Assembly: GCA_964437215.1 (NCBI GenBank)
Contig: CAYTFZ010000019.1
Location: 1 to 33,568, forward strand
Reading direction: 5' to 3'
DNA length: 33,568 nt
From: JAAYAN01 sp964437215
Lineage (GTDB): Bacteria; Bacteroidota; Ignavibacteria; Ignavibacteriales; Melioribacteraceae
This document shows, piece after piece, positions 1 through 7,818 of the stretch. Every line of letters starts with the position of its first letter. Position 1 is the stretch's first letter. The position numbers and the translations under genes were made by a program. The notes beneath the pieces are model-generated. The model saw only the letters and a list, made by a program, of their open reading frames with translations, was not told where the DNA came from and made no database searches.

Positions 1-333
1 TCCTTCTATACGGACTTGTCTTTCTAAATCAGGCCAAAAAAATAAAACAGCCGCAAATGGATTTCCTTCAAGCTGTCGCGCTTTATAACTTTCGTAATTG
101 GTGAAAAATACAAGCCCTTTATCATCAATTTCTTTCAGCAGAACCATTCTTATCGATGGTCTTCCGGTAACAGTTGAAGTTGCAAGCGCCATTGCCGTGG
201 GTTCTGATATTTTTGATTCAACTGCTTCATCAAGCCAAATTTGTAATTGTTTAATTGGTGATTTAGCAACATCAGTTTCATTAAGCGAATGTAATTTGTA
301 TTCTTTTCGAATTGAAGAAATGTTTGTTTCCAT
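1..333 (-). CDS. pdxH: Pyridoxamine 5'-phosphate oxidase, N-terminal part (cut by window edge)
   Basis: Reading the minus strand from the ATG at 333-331 gives 111 codons open to the window edge, so the C-terminal half is missing. The protein shows the hallmarks of the FMN-dependent oxidase that makes pyridoxal 5'-phosphate from pyridoxine or pyridoxamine phosphate: an N-terminal helix with LQIWLDEAVE, then AMALATSTVTGRPSIRMVLL with the FMN-contacting Arg-x-Val-Leu-Leu-Lys, then FFTNYESYKARQL and FFWPDLERQVRIEG. These blocks sit in the usual order near residues 27-111. The start has an AAGGA ribosome binding site a few bases upstream. It is transcribed away from the ACT-domain gene at 480, and the 146 bases between them must hold both promoters. 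The family call is firm; only the missing C-terminal part is unseen. Confidence 0.93.
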   Translation of the reverse strand, partial: METNISSIRKEYKLHSLNETDVAKSPIKQLQIWLDEAVESKISEPTAMALATSTVTGRPSIRMVLLKEIDDKGLVFFTNYESYKARQLEGNPFAAVLFFWPDLERQVRIEG

Positions 334-479
334 AGATTGTCCTTAAGTATTACTTCATAACAAAAGTTACTTGGAAAATATTCCCAAATAAGAAAATTTC
401 TCTAAAGAAATTATTGTAATAGTTGAAAGCCTTGTTAAAGTTAAGTAACTTCACATCTTAAAAATATCATTCTAAAAAA

Positions 480-857
480 ATGATTGAACTTGAAATTGTA
501 AAAGGAAATTTTTCAATTCATAAAGTAAGTCCGGATAGAAAAGGTATGCCGGATTTATTAAATGAAGATTTTTTATCAATCACAAAGACAAATGACGAAA
601 TATCGATTGTATGCCGGGAAGAATTATTTCTTAAAGAAACAGAAGTTGAAAACGGCTGGAAATGTTTGAAAGTAAAAGGAATTCTGGATTTCTCACTGGT
701 TGGAATTTTACATTCAATTCTTACTGAGTTAAAAAATGCAGAAATCAGTGTATTTGTAATTTCAACTTTCAATACCGACTATATTTTGATTAAGAAAGAG
801 TGTTTTGAAAAAGCTGTTAAGGTTTTAAATTCGACAAATAATATTACCATAAAATGA
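480..857 (+). CDS. ACT-domain protein (possible amino-acid-sensing protein)
   Basis: This 125-residue protein resembles the small stand-alone proteins with two ACT-like halves (the CASTOR/ACT_7 type). Residues about 45-63 (ISIVCREELF) form a typical beta strand before the second half. The stretch around residues 66-105 (LKVKGILDFSLVGILHSIL, then ISVFVISTFNTDYILIKK) has the ACT beta-alpha-beta pattern, including the Gly-Ile-Leu turn where ligands bind in this fold. Proteins of this kind usually bind amino acids, but no specific ligand can be read here. There is no clear Shine-Dalgarno sequence before the ATG. The next gene starts 11 bases after the stop, so the two are probably co-transcribed. 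The family assignment is good; the function is unknown. Confidence 0.8.
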   Translation: MIELEIVKGNFSIHKVSPDRKGMPDLLNEDFLSITKTNDEISIVCREELFLKETEVENGWKCLKVKGILDFSLVGILHSILTELKNAEISVFVISTFNTDYILIKKECFEKAVKVLNSTNNITIK

Positions 858-868
858 GTGAGGAATAA

Positions 869-1303
869 ATGACCGAAGAAGAAAAAGCCATAAAAATGTT
901 TAATTCCGGATTTAATTGTTCGCAAGCTGTTGTTAGCGCATTTGCAGAAAAGTTAAATATTGATGAAAAATTGGCATTAAAAATATCTACCGGTTTTGGC
1001 GCAGGTATGGGCAGACTTCAGGAAACTTGCGGAGCTGTTACAGGCGCATTTATGGCGTTAGGAATTTACAATTGTAACATTTTAAATGACAATGCGGAAA
1101 TTAAAAAGAATACTTACAAAATGATTCAGAATTTCACTTCCGAATTTAAATTGATTAATAAAACAATTAACTGCCGTGAATTACTGGGAGTTGACCTAAA
1201 TACGGATGAGGGACAGAAGATTATAAAAGACCAAAATCTTCACGGAACAGTTTGCGAGAAATGCATTAAGGACGCTGTTAAAATTGTAAATAGTTTTATT
1301 TAG
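869..1303 (+). CDS. C_GCAxxG_C_C family redox-type protein
   Basis: This 144-residue protein belongs to the C_GCAxxG_C_C family, defined by spaced cysteines. Here they are Cys17 (in FNCSQAVV), Cys54 (in CGAVTGAFMALG, the family core), Cys69, Cys102, and Cys129/Cys132 (CEKC) near the C-terminus. Family members are thought to be redox-active or metal-binding, and some are annotated as putative redox proteins, but no enzymatic reaction is established. The glycine-rich block FGAGMGRLQETCGAVTG (residues 43-59) matches the expected position. A ribosome binding site (GTGAGGAA) precedes the ATG, and the gene lies 11 bases after the ACT-domain gene. The 113 bases before the next chosen start hold nothing recognisable. 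Confidence 0.88.
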   Translation: MTEEEKAIKMFNSGFNCSQAVVSAFAEKLNIDEKLALKISTGFGAGMGRLQETCGAVTGAFMALGIYNCNILNDNAEIKKNTYKMIQNFTSEFKLINKTINCRELLGVDLNTDEGQKIIKDQNLHGTVCEKCIKDAVKIVNSFI

Positions 1304-1416
1304 AAAATTGAACGCGGATTATACAGATTGTTTTTGATTTGTTAAGATTTTCGCATTAACTATAAAAATAATAAATGATAGTTAAAAATCTGCGTTCCAT
1401 AAAAAGGAATAATATA

Positions 1417-1935
1417 ATGAAAATTGATTGCGGAGAATTTTTTCTAAGACCTCTTGAAATTGAAGACGCAGGCGATCTTGCAAAAAATGCAAATAATAGG
1501 AATGTATGGATAAACCTGCGTGATGTTTTTCCTCATCCATATTCGAAAAATGATGCTATGAATTTTATTGAATTTGTGCAAGCTGCCGATACAATGCTTG
1601 TTTTAGGCATAATGTATAAAAATGAATGCATAGGAGTTATCGGCGCACATTTTCAGCCTGATGTTTATCAGCACTCGGTAGAACTTGGTTTTTGGATTGG
1701 GGAAACTTACTGGGGAAAAGGAATTATGACTAAGGCCTGTAGAGAATTTTTGAAATATTTGTTTGAGAAAAAAGATATTAACCGTATATACAGCAGCGTT
1801 TTTGAATGGAATAAATCTTCAATGCGGGTTTTAGAAAAATGCGGATTTAAGAAAGAAGGTATCTTGAGAAAAGCAGTTTTAAAAGACGATAATTTTATTG
1901 ATGAACACAGATACAGTAAATTAAAAAATGATTAA
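1417..1935 (+). CDS. GNAT family N-acetyltransferase (RimJ/RimL-like)
   Basis: This protein of 172 residues is a GCN5-related acetyltransferase of the RimJ/RimL (Acetyltransf_3) type, which moves acetyl from acetyl-CoA to an amine. The beta strand and acetyl-CoA loop ELGFWIGETYWGKGIMTKA are present, with the Gly-Lys-Gly pyrophosphate loop. The C-terminal NKSSMRVLEKCGFKKEGILR is the diagnostic RimJ/L signature. I chose the ATG at 1417 because AAAAAGGA lies 8 bases upstream and the FLRPLEIEDAGDL strand then starts normally; an in-frame ATG at 1375 would add 14 residues without a good ribosome binding site. The stop overlaps the next gene by 8 bases. This gene opens a five-gene run of overlapping or nearly abutting frames. 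The substrate is unknown. Confidence 0.88.
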   Translation: MKIDCGEFFLRPLEIEDAGDLAKNANNRNVWINLRDVFPHPYSKNDAMNFIEFVQAADTMLVLGIMYKNECIGVIGAHFQPDVYQHSVELGFWIGETYWGKGIMTKACREFLKYLFEKKDINRIYSSVFEWNKSSMRVLEKCGFKKEGILRKAVLKDDNFIDEHRYSKLKND

Positions 1936-2647
1936 ACAAAGTAAATATAAAGCAATTATTTTCGACCTCGGCGAAACCCTGATTGAATATATAAATGTTC
2001 CGCTGAACTGGAAAAATCTTTATCCCGAAATATTTAACAGAATAAATGAATACAATCTGCTGGGACTTTCGGAACATCAAATTGAAAAAATATGCTATAA
2101 TTTGGAGAAGTATAATACAAGAATCAACCCGAGGGAAAAGGAATTTTCCTCAGAATATATTTTTTTTAATATACTTGAAGAGTTCAGAATTTACGATGAT
2201 ATTATCACACAAAAAATAATACCGCAATTCTTTAATTTTTTTCAGCAAAAAAGAAAAGTCTTTCCTGAGACAGAAGAAGTATTAAAAAAACTTAAAGAGA
2301 ACGGATTAAAAACTGCAATATTTACCGACGTGCCTTACGGAATGCCCGACGAATTTGTGTTTGAAGATATTAAAAGTTTTGCCTGTTATGTTGATAAAGT
2401 TGTAACTTCAGTTTCTGCCGGTTTCCGTAAACCAAATCCTGCCGGACTTGAAATAATTTGCAGACATTTTTCTGCCGATAAAAATGAAATTATTTATATA
2501 GGGAATGAAGAAAAAGATATAAAAGTCTGCAAAAATTTCGGGTGTGAATCAGTTTTAATAAACAGAGATGAAACAGCTAAAAATTTCGGAGAAGATTTTC
2601 AAATTAAAACTTTAACAGAAATAACAGATTTGATGACAAATAAATGA
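1928..2647 (+). CDS. HAD superfamily hydrolase
   Basis: This 239-residue protein is a haloacid dehalogenase superfamily hydrolase with an alpha-helical cap inserted after motif I. Motif I is IIFDLGETL, with nucleophile Asp13. The position that carries the second Asp in typical phosphatases (DxDxT) is Gly15, with Glu16 and Thr17 following, a pattern also found in other HAD branches. Motif II is Thr133 in AIFTD, motif III is Lys168 in FRKPNP, and motif IV is IGNEEKDIKV with Asp197. Most relatives hydrolyse small phosphorylated metabolites; the substrate cannot be predicted. The start overlaps the acetyltransferase stop by 8 bases, which implies translational coupling, and the next gene begins 7 bases after the stop. 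Confidence 0.88.
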   Translation: MIKQSKYKAIIFDLGETLIEYINVPLNWKNLYPEIFNRINEYNLLGLSEHQIEKICYNLEKYNTRINPREKEFSSEYIFFNILEEFRIYDDIITQKIIPQFFNFFQQKRKVFPETEEVLKKLKENGLKTAIFTDVPYGMPDEFVFEDIKSFACYVDKVVTSVSAGFRKPNPAGLEIICRHFSADKNEIIYIGNEEKDIKVCKNFGCESVLINRDETAKNFGEDFQIKTLTEITDLMTNK

Positions 2648-2654
2648 AAAGAGA

Positions 2655-3095
2655 ATGAAAATTAATCACGGAATTGTAAGTATTATCTTGATTTCTGTTG
2701 CATTGGCAATAGGATTTTTTGCAATTTATCAAAGTTCAGTTCTTTTTTCGTTAGGATTTGTTGCTGTTATTTTAACAGCTGTCTTAATTTTATCAGTTAC
2801 ATATTGTGCAAAATGCCAGGTGCGGAATAATTGTAATCATTACATTTTCGGAAAAGTATCAGAGTTCTTATCTAAACCTAATCCGGAAGAATATAACTTA
2901 ACAGATAACCTAATTACAGCTGTTTTTGTTGGTGTTGTAGTAATTTATCCGCAATTCTGGTTGATTGAAAATACCCCATTGTTTGTGGCATATTGGTCTC
3001 TTATTGCAATTACGGGGATAGATGTCCTGTTTTTTGTTTGCAATAAATGTAAAAATAAAAAATGTATGCTTTGCAGAAATAAATTGGAGCTTTGA
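2655..3095 (+). CDS. Cysteine-rich four-helix membrane protein, function unknown
   Basis: I do not recognise this 146-residue protein. It has four hydrophobic segments, at about residues 7-27, 30-49, 86-104 and 108-128. Each pair is followed by a cysteine cluster: CAKCQVRNNCNH after segment 2 (three Cys and one His) and CNKCKNKKCMLC after segment 4 (four Cys in a CxxCxxxxCxxC pattern). Both clusters sit on the same predicted side of the membrane and could bind zinc or an iron-sulfur cluster; this is inference from spacing only. A modest AAGAGA ribosome binding site precedes the ATG. It is 7 bases downstream of the HAD gene, and its stop (TGATG) overlaps the next start by one base, so it is an integral part of the run. 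Confidence 0.72.
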   Translation: MKINHGIVSIILISVALAIGFFAIYQSSVLFSLGFVAVILTAVLILSVTYCAKCQVRNNCNHYIFGKVSEFLSKPNPEEYNLTDNLITAVFVGVVVIYPQFWLIENTPLFVAYWSLIAITGIDVLFFVCNKCKNKKCMLCRNKLEL

Positions 3096-3802
3096 TGAAA
3101 ACACTTGGATTAATTGGCGGAATAGGCCCCGAATCGACGGTTGATTATTACAAAATGCTAATCAAAAAATACCGTGAAGTTAAAGGAGTAAACGAGTATC
3201 CTTCATTCCTGATAAACAATATTAATATGACCGAAATGCTGGATTATGTTAAAAATAAAAAAAATGAAGAGCTGGTAAGATTTTTATCGAAAGAAATAAA
3301 TAAATTAGAAAACGCAGGGGCTGATTTTGCTGCTCTTGCATCCAACACGCCTCATATTGTTTTTGACGAGTTGCAAAAAAATGTAAATATTCCTCTGATA
3401 AGTATTGTTGAAGAAACAATAAAATATTGTACAAAAAATGGATTTACAAATACCGGACTTTTCGGTACAATGTTCACTATGGAAGCTGGTTTTTATCAGC
3501 AAATCGGTGAAAAATATTCGGTAAAAGTAATAATTCCGGAAGAAAATGAAAGAAAGTTTATTCACGAAATCTATTTCAATGAACTTGTCCCCGGAATAAT
3601 TAAGGAATCAACTCAAAAAAAACTTGTTGAAATTGTTTATAGTCTTAAAGATAAAAGCGGTATATCAGGACTGATTTTAGGCGGAACTGAGCTTCCTTTG
3701 ATACTAAAGCAGGAGGATTTTAAGGATATTAAAATTCTTAATACTTCGGAAATACACATCAATTCTATTTTAACACGGATGACAAATAATGAAGCTTTCT
3801 GA
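3095..3802 (+). CDS. Aspartate/glutamate racemase family protein with altered catalytic positions
   Basis: This protein of 235 residues has the Asp/Glu racemase fold: LGLIGGIGPESTVDYYK at the N-terminus, FAALASNTPHIVFDEL near residues 78-93, FTNTGLFGTMFTMEAGFY near 117-134, and GLILGGTELPLIL near 192-204. Active racemases use two acid/base residues, usually Cys in Cys-Asn-Thr and in Gly-Cys-Thr-Glu. Here these positions are Ser83 and Gly197, so classical two-base racemisation is doubtful. I start the gene at the ATG at 3095, 4 bases after GGAG; a TTG directly before it is also in frame. It overlaps the preceding gene by 1 base and the following one by 14. Membership of the family is clear; the reaction is uncertain. 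Confidence 0.85.
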   Translation: MKTLGLIGGIGPESTVDYYKMLIKKYREVKGVNEYPSFLINNINMTEMLDYVKNKKNEELVRFLSKEINKLENAGADFAALASNTPHIVFDELQKNVNIPLISIVEETIKYCTKNGFTNTGLFGTMFTMEAGFYQQIGEKYSVKVIIPEENERKFIHEIYFNELVPGIIKESTQKKLVEIVYSLKDKSGISGLILGGTELPLILKQEDFKDIKILNTSEIHINSILTRMTNNEAF

Positions 3803-4514
3803 AAATTGTTATGCCGTTACCGGACTTGGTTTTACTCCGCCATGGTTTGTTAATGCCGGTATAATTACCGGAAAAGATGAAACAATAATTATTGATTCAG
3901 GCGGGAATTACAATGCGGCGCAAACTATTTACGGGTATGCTTCTGCGGTATCGCGTACCCAGAAATTTATTGTGATAAATACAGAACCGCATTTCGATCA
4001 TATTTTGGGAAATTGTTTCTTTGCAGAAAAGCGTATCCCGATTTATGCTCATCCATTAGTTAACCGGACTGAAGAAGATTTTATTTGCCAGAAAAAAGAA
4101 ATGAACGATTCAATTACCGAAATATTAAGGAAAAATGCTTATGAGGAAGAAGCTTTTTTCAGCAAAACATATTTAAAAAATCCGGATTCCAAATTACAAG
4201 AAAATCAGGAGTTTGATTTAGGAAATTCAAAAGTACAGATATTTTTTACTCCGGGGCATACAAAAGCTAATATTTCGGTTTTTCATCCTGCAGAAAAAAT
4301 ACTTTTTACAGGCGATTGCATCGTGAATAATTATTTACCGAATACGGGATCGGGAAATCCAGAGGATATGAAAATTTGGAAAGAATCTCTAAAATTTATT
4401 AAATCTCTTAACCCGGAAATAATAGTTCCTGGTCACGGAGATGTTATTAAACAAAATGAAATTGAAATTGCCATAAACAGAATGGGTGAAAAAATTTCAA
4501 GCGGAATAAGCTAA
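3789..4514 (+). CDS. Metallo-beta-lactamase-fold hydrolase
   Basis: This 241-residue protein has the MBL fold with its metal ligands: NTEPHFDH (His68, Asp70, His71), GHTKANISVF (His157), LFTGDC (Asp176) and VPGHGD (His216). The first His of the usual HxHxDH motif is Glu66, so site 1 is altered while site 2 looks complete. Relatives hydrolyse thioesters, lactones, phosphodiesters or beta-lactams; nothing here selects among these. The ATG lies inside the end of the racemase-like gene, a 14-base overlap with no separate ribosome binding site, so translation is probably coupled. It is the last gene of the run; a possible terminator hairpin follows at 4567-4600. Confidence 0.87.
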   Translation: MKLSENCYAVTGLGFTPPWFVNAGIITGKDETIIIDSGGNYNAAQTIYGYASAVSRTQKFIVINTEPHFDHILGNCFFAEKRIPIYAHPLVNRTEEDFICQKKEMNDSITEILRKNAYEEEAFFSKTYLKNPDSKLQENQEFDLGNSKVQIFFTPGHTKANISVFHPAEKILFTGDCIVNNYLPNTGSGNPEDMKIWKESLKFIKSLNPEIIVPGHGDVIKQNEIEIAINRMGEKISSGIS

Positions 4515-4566
4515 TTGCAATACCAATATAATATATCCATGATGTAATAGTAAAATATAACTTTAA

Positions 4567-4600
4567 TTTAACTACGAAAATCGTAATTAAATCCTTTTTT
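4567..4600 (+). terminator. Possible rho-independent terminator after the five-gene run
   Basis: Arms at 4567-4577 and 4581-4591 pair at 10 of 11 positions around a three-base AAA loop, followed directly by CC and six T. The stem is AT-rich, so its stability is modest. It sits 53 bases after the MBL gene and ahead of the outer-membrane protein gene, where an operon end is expected. Confidence 0.45.
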
Positions 4601-4683
4601 ACTTTTATGAATGTTTTATAAAAATTTGTATAATTGGATATACCGTAAATGTTTTTTATAATTCATAAAGAGTGAAGAGAAAA

Positions 4684-6180
4684 ATGAAAACTATAATATT
4701 TACTTTTATGCTGATTTTCTGTGTTCATTTTGTTAATGCGCAAATGAATGAATTAAATAACAAACATCCATTCGATCAAACATTGGTTTTAAGTGTTGAC
4801 GGCGGTTTTACGCTTGCTCAAACTGATTACAGAAGTGTAAAGCTTGGATTAATTGGAAAGGGAAGCGCCGAATATTTTCTATCAGTTTATGATAAAAATA
4901 CTCTTGGTTTTAAACTTAGTGCGGCAGGTTTTAAAATTAATGGTGAAGATGCCCGAAAAATACCTGATAAAATATCGACTGATGTAATTATGTTTGGTGC
5001 TGGAATTACTTATACAAATATATTTTACGATAAGCTGATGCCTTATGCTTCTTTAACATTAAATAAATTATGGTTTAGCCCGAAAGACGAAAATGGGAAA
5101 CGCGCCCCTAATAATGCTAAAAATAAATATTCCAGAGAAGGGATGCTTACGAGTTTAGAAGTTGGTTTAAGATATAGATATGATGATTATTTTACGTTTA
5201 ACTTTAACACATCACTAAATTATCCGGATAATGATAATATTGATGACTTTTCATCTGGTAAAAGCAAGGATATGTTTTTAAGTGTAGGATTAGGAGCTTC
5301 AATAGCACTGTTTGGGAAAGGGGATACTGATAAAGATGGTATACTAAACAGTATAGATAAATGTCCAAACGAGCCTGAAGATTTTGACGGTTTTGAGGAT
5401 TCGGATGGTTGCCCTGACTTTGACAACGATAATGATGGAATAAAAGATACGCAGGATAAATGTCCAGACAAATCCGAAGATATCGATGGTTTTGAAGATT
5501 TAGACGGTTGCCCGGAAGATGATAATGATAAAGACGGAATTTTAGATGCTAATGATAAATGCCCAAACGAACCTGAAGATGTAGACGGATTTGAAGATGA
5601 AGATGGATGTCCTGACTTAGATAATGATTATGATGGCATAAAGGATGCAGATGATAAATGCCCTAATGAGCCTGAAACTTTTAATAATTATGAAGATAAA
5701 GATGGATGTCCCGACGAAGTTCCGGTTGTAAAAGATACTGTTAAGACTGTTGTAGCTCCCGTTATTCCGGCAGTACCTGCCGTTCAACCCAAACAGGAAA
5801 AACCCGTTGCAGAAACAAAGCCTTTACGAAAAGCTCCAGATGAGTTTGTAATACACTCTGCAACAACTTTTAGAATGAACTCAAGTACAATAGAATCTGA
5901 TGCAAGACCTTATTTAAACAACATTGCAGATACATTAAAAAAATATCCTGGCGAAAGATGGAGAATTGAAGGTCATATTGATAGCAAAACAGCATCCTCT
6001 AATGAATCAGGATTATCCGCAAAAATGGCCAAAGCAATTCAGGATTATCTTGTTGGAAGAGGAATTCCGGCATCGAGATTTGTTCTTGCTGATATGCTCG
6101 ACCGTTTCCCTATTGCCAGCAATACAACTTCTTTTGGAAGAATGAAAAACAGAAGAGTTGTTTTGGTAAGAGTTAAATAG
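4684..6180 (+). CDS. OmpA family outer-membrane protein with thrombospondin type 3 repeats
   Basis: The product (498 residues from this ATG) begins with a signal peptide, MKTIIFTFMLIFCVHFVNA, probably cut before Gln-Met-Asn-Glu. Residues about 30-212 look like an eight-strand outer-membrane beta barrel. Four aspartate-rich thrombospondin type 3 repeats follow at 213-344 (each with DxDxDGI, Asp-Lys-Cys-Pro and Asp-Gly-Cys-Pro), which bind calcium in this family. A Pro/Val linker then leads to a C-terminal OmpA domain at 386-498 with IEGHIDS and GRMKNRRVVL, the peptidoglycan-binding elements. It probably ties outer membrane to cell wall. A GTG at 4672 is also in frame, but the ATG after GAAGAGA gives a better signal peptide. 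It stands alone, with a hairpin just after its stop. Confidence 0.92.
   Translation: MKTIIFTFMLIFCVHFVNAQMNELNNKHPFDQTLVLSVDGGFTLAQTDYRSVKLGLIGKGSAEYFLSVYDKNTLGFKLSAAGFKINGEDARKIPDKISTDVIMFGAGITYTNIFYDKLMPYASLTLNKLWFSPKDENGKRAPNNAKNKYSREGMLTSLEVGLRYRYDDYFTFNFNTSLNYPDNDNIDDFSSGKSKDMFLSVGLGASIALFGKGDTDKDGILNSIDKCPNEPEDFDGFEDSDGCPDFDNDNDGIKDTQDKCPDKSEDIDGFEDLDGCPEDDNDKDGILDANDKCPNEPEDVDGFEDEDGCPDLDNDYDGIKDADDKCPNEPETFNNYEDKDGCPDEVPVVKDTVKTVVAPVIPAVPAVQPKQEKPVAETKPLRKAPDEFVIHSATTFRMNSSTIESDARPYLNNIADTLKKYPGERWRIEGHIDSKTASSNESGLSAKMAKAIQDYLVGRGIPASRFVLADMLDRFPIASNTTSFGRMKNRRVVLVRVK
5323..5715 (+). repeat. Four tandem thrombospondin type 3 coding repeats
   Basis: Four in-frame units, each roughly 32-35 codons, encode the same pattern: acidic DNDxDGI, Asp-Lys-Cys-Pro-(Asn/Asp), a Pro-Glu-(Asp/Thr) step, a middle acidic stretch, and Asp-Gly-Cys-Pro. 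Each unit has two cysteines that would form a disulfide, plus several Asp side chains for calcium. The units are similar but not identical in DNA, so this is an old domain repeat rather than a recent tandem duplication. Confidence 0.9.
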
Positions 6181-6197
6181 GATTATAAAAATCACTT

Positions 6198-6224
6198 TAA
6201 TATAAGATTAAATATCTTATATTA
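6198..6224. terminator. Perfect 11-bp inverted repeat after the OmpA gene
   Basis: The arms 6198-6208 and 6214-6224 are perfectly complementary around a five-base TAAAT loop. The structure starts 17 bases after the OmpA stop and ends 25 bases before the next start. A run of six T follows only at 6235-6240, so as a terminator it is imperfect; it could equally be an mRNA stability element or an operator for the next gene. Confidence 0.45.
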
Positions 6225-6249
6225 TCACAGCGTATTTTTTGAGGTTAAT

Positions 6250-7718
6250 ATGAAATTTATGTTGCAAGCAGTTATATATATTACAATAGCAGCTTTCAGT
6301 CTGAAGGCTCAGCCTGTAATTGAAATCTGGTACGGAAATCCGCAATATTTTGGATTTAATGGAACTCCGCAAAATCAGATAAATATTTTAGGAAGAGTGA
6401 CAGGCGCAACATCATTAAGCTATACTTTAAACGGAAGTGATCCTCGTTCTCTTAATATAGGTCCTTATACACCTACAACAGTTAGAAGACTTTATAATAC
6501 AGGCGATTTTAACATTGAGATTTTTACTAACACTTTAAATGGATACAGCAGAGATGAGTTTTTAGTTGAAGGAGAAAACACTGTAACAGTAACCGCACAA
6601 GGAACAGGTGGCCCGGTTAATGAAATTGTCACTTTTTCCTTTACAGACGATTATTCTTTGCCATCTTCATATTCTGTTGATTTTGATACTGTAACAAATA
6701 TCACAAATATTTTTCAGGTGACTGACGGTAAATGGGAATTAGTGCCTGGTGAAGGTGTAAGAAATTCTTCCGGTGAAACCGGTTATGATAGAGCCCTCAT
6801 TTTTGGTGATAAAACTTGGGAAAATTACGAGGTAAATGTAAAAGTTAAAATTAATGAAGTATTAGAAAAAATGACTCCTCCTAGTAATGGTGCCTCGCTG
6901 ATTATGATTCTGCGATGGAACGGACATACAGATAATCCTGATGCTGTTTCCGGATGGGAACCAAAATCTGGTTGGATTCCTACAGGTGCCTTTATTGATT
7001 ATGTTCCAAGAGAGTACTTTTCTGATAGTTCGTTTAATGAAGGTATATTTGAAGCATTTGCTAACGGAGAAGGTTCTAATCAAACATATATTGATGATTT
7101 TACATTAGATACTTGGTATAATTTTAAATCAAGAATTCAGTCGAGACCAGGTGATTCACCAATAATAAAAGCCAAACTATGGAAAGGTGAAACTGAGCCG
7201 GACTGGCAGCTTGTTTGCTCGAATCCTGATGGACTGCAAGAACCTCTTTCAGGTGCTGTCCTCTTTGGTGCTCATCATCTTGATGTAACCTTCGGCGATT
7301 TTTTTGTTGTTCCGCTTGAGCCTTTACCTGTTGAATTAACTGCATTTACAGGAAAAGTAAGTAATCAGGAAATATTGTTAAACTGGGAGACTTCCTCCGA
7401 AGTGAATAATTATATGTTCGAAATTGAGAAAAATGTTTCTGTTTCTGAGAATAAAATATGGAATAATATTGGACAAATTCCGGGTAACGGCAATTCAAAC
7501 AGCAAAATTGGGTATTCATTTAAAGATAAAAATCCTGTAAAGGGAAAAAACTGTTACAGACTTAAGCAAATTGATGTTGACGGCAGTTTTAAATATTCCG
7601 ATGAAATAACGATTGAATATTATTCTAATAGAAATTTTGAATTAATGCAGAATTATCCAAATCCGTTTAACCCTGCTACAACAATAAGCTACTTTTTACC
7701 GCAAGAAGCAGATGTTAC
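6250..7718 (+). CDS. Secreted T9SS cargo protein, C-terminus lost in assembly gap
   Basis: The visible part has 489 whole codons and begins with a signal peptide (about residues 1-20, ending SLKA before Gln-Pro-Val). Residues about 140-355 look like a LamG/concanavalin-like beta-sandwich, with GYDRALIFGDKTWENYEV and a tryptophan-rich middle; such domains often bind or act on sugars, but I cannot name an activity. A fibronectin-like block (PLPVELTAFTGK to LLNWETSSEVNNYMFEIEK) follows, then the opening of a T9SS type A sorting domain, QNYPNPFNPATTISY. About 60 further residues of that domain should follow but are lost in the gap. GAGG lies 6 bases before the ATG. Continuation of the frame through the gap is an accident of the 100-N filler. 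Confidence 0.85.
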
Positions 7719-7818
7719 NNNNNNNNNNNNNNNNNNNNNNNNNNNNNNNNNNNNNNNNNNNNNNNNNNNNNNNNNNNNNNNNNNNNNNNNNNNNNNNNNN
7801 NNNNNNNNNNNNNNNNNN
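7719..7818. other. Assembly gap of 100 N
   Basis: Exactly 100 N is the conventional filler for a scaffold gap of unknown size. Comparison with complete sorting domains and with the paralogue at 26460-27683 suggests about 195 bases of the first gene, any intergenic DNA, and about 495 bases of the second gene are missing, so the real gap is probably 700 bases or more. Confidence 0.97.

Noticed and set aside
98..346. Plus-strand reading frame of 82 codons
   Set aside because: It is antisense to the clear pdxH frame on the minus strand and has no family resemblance.
3789..4514. Possible beta-lactamase resistance gene
   Set aside because: The fold is MBL, but there is no signal peptide and the first metal ligand His is Glu, so a resistance role is not supported.
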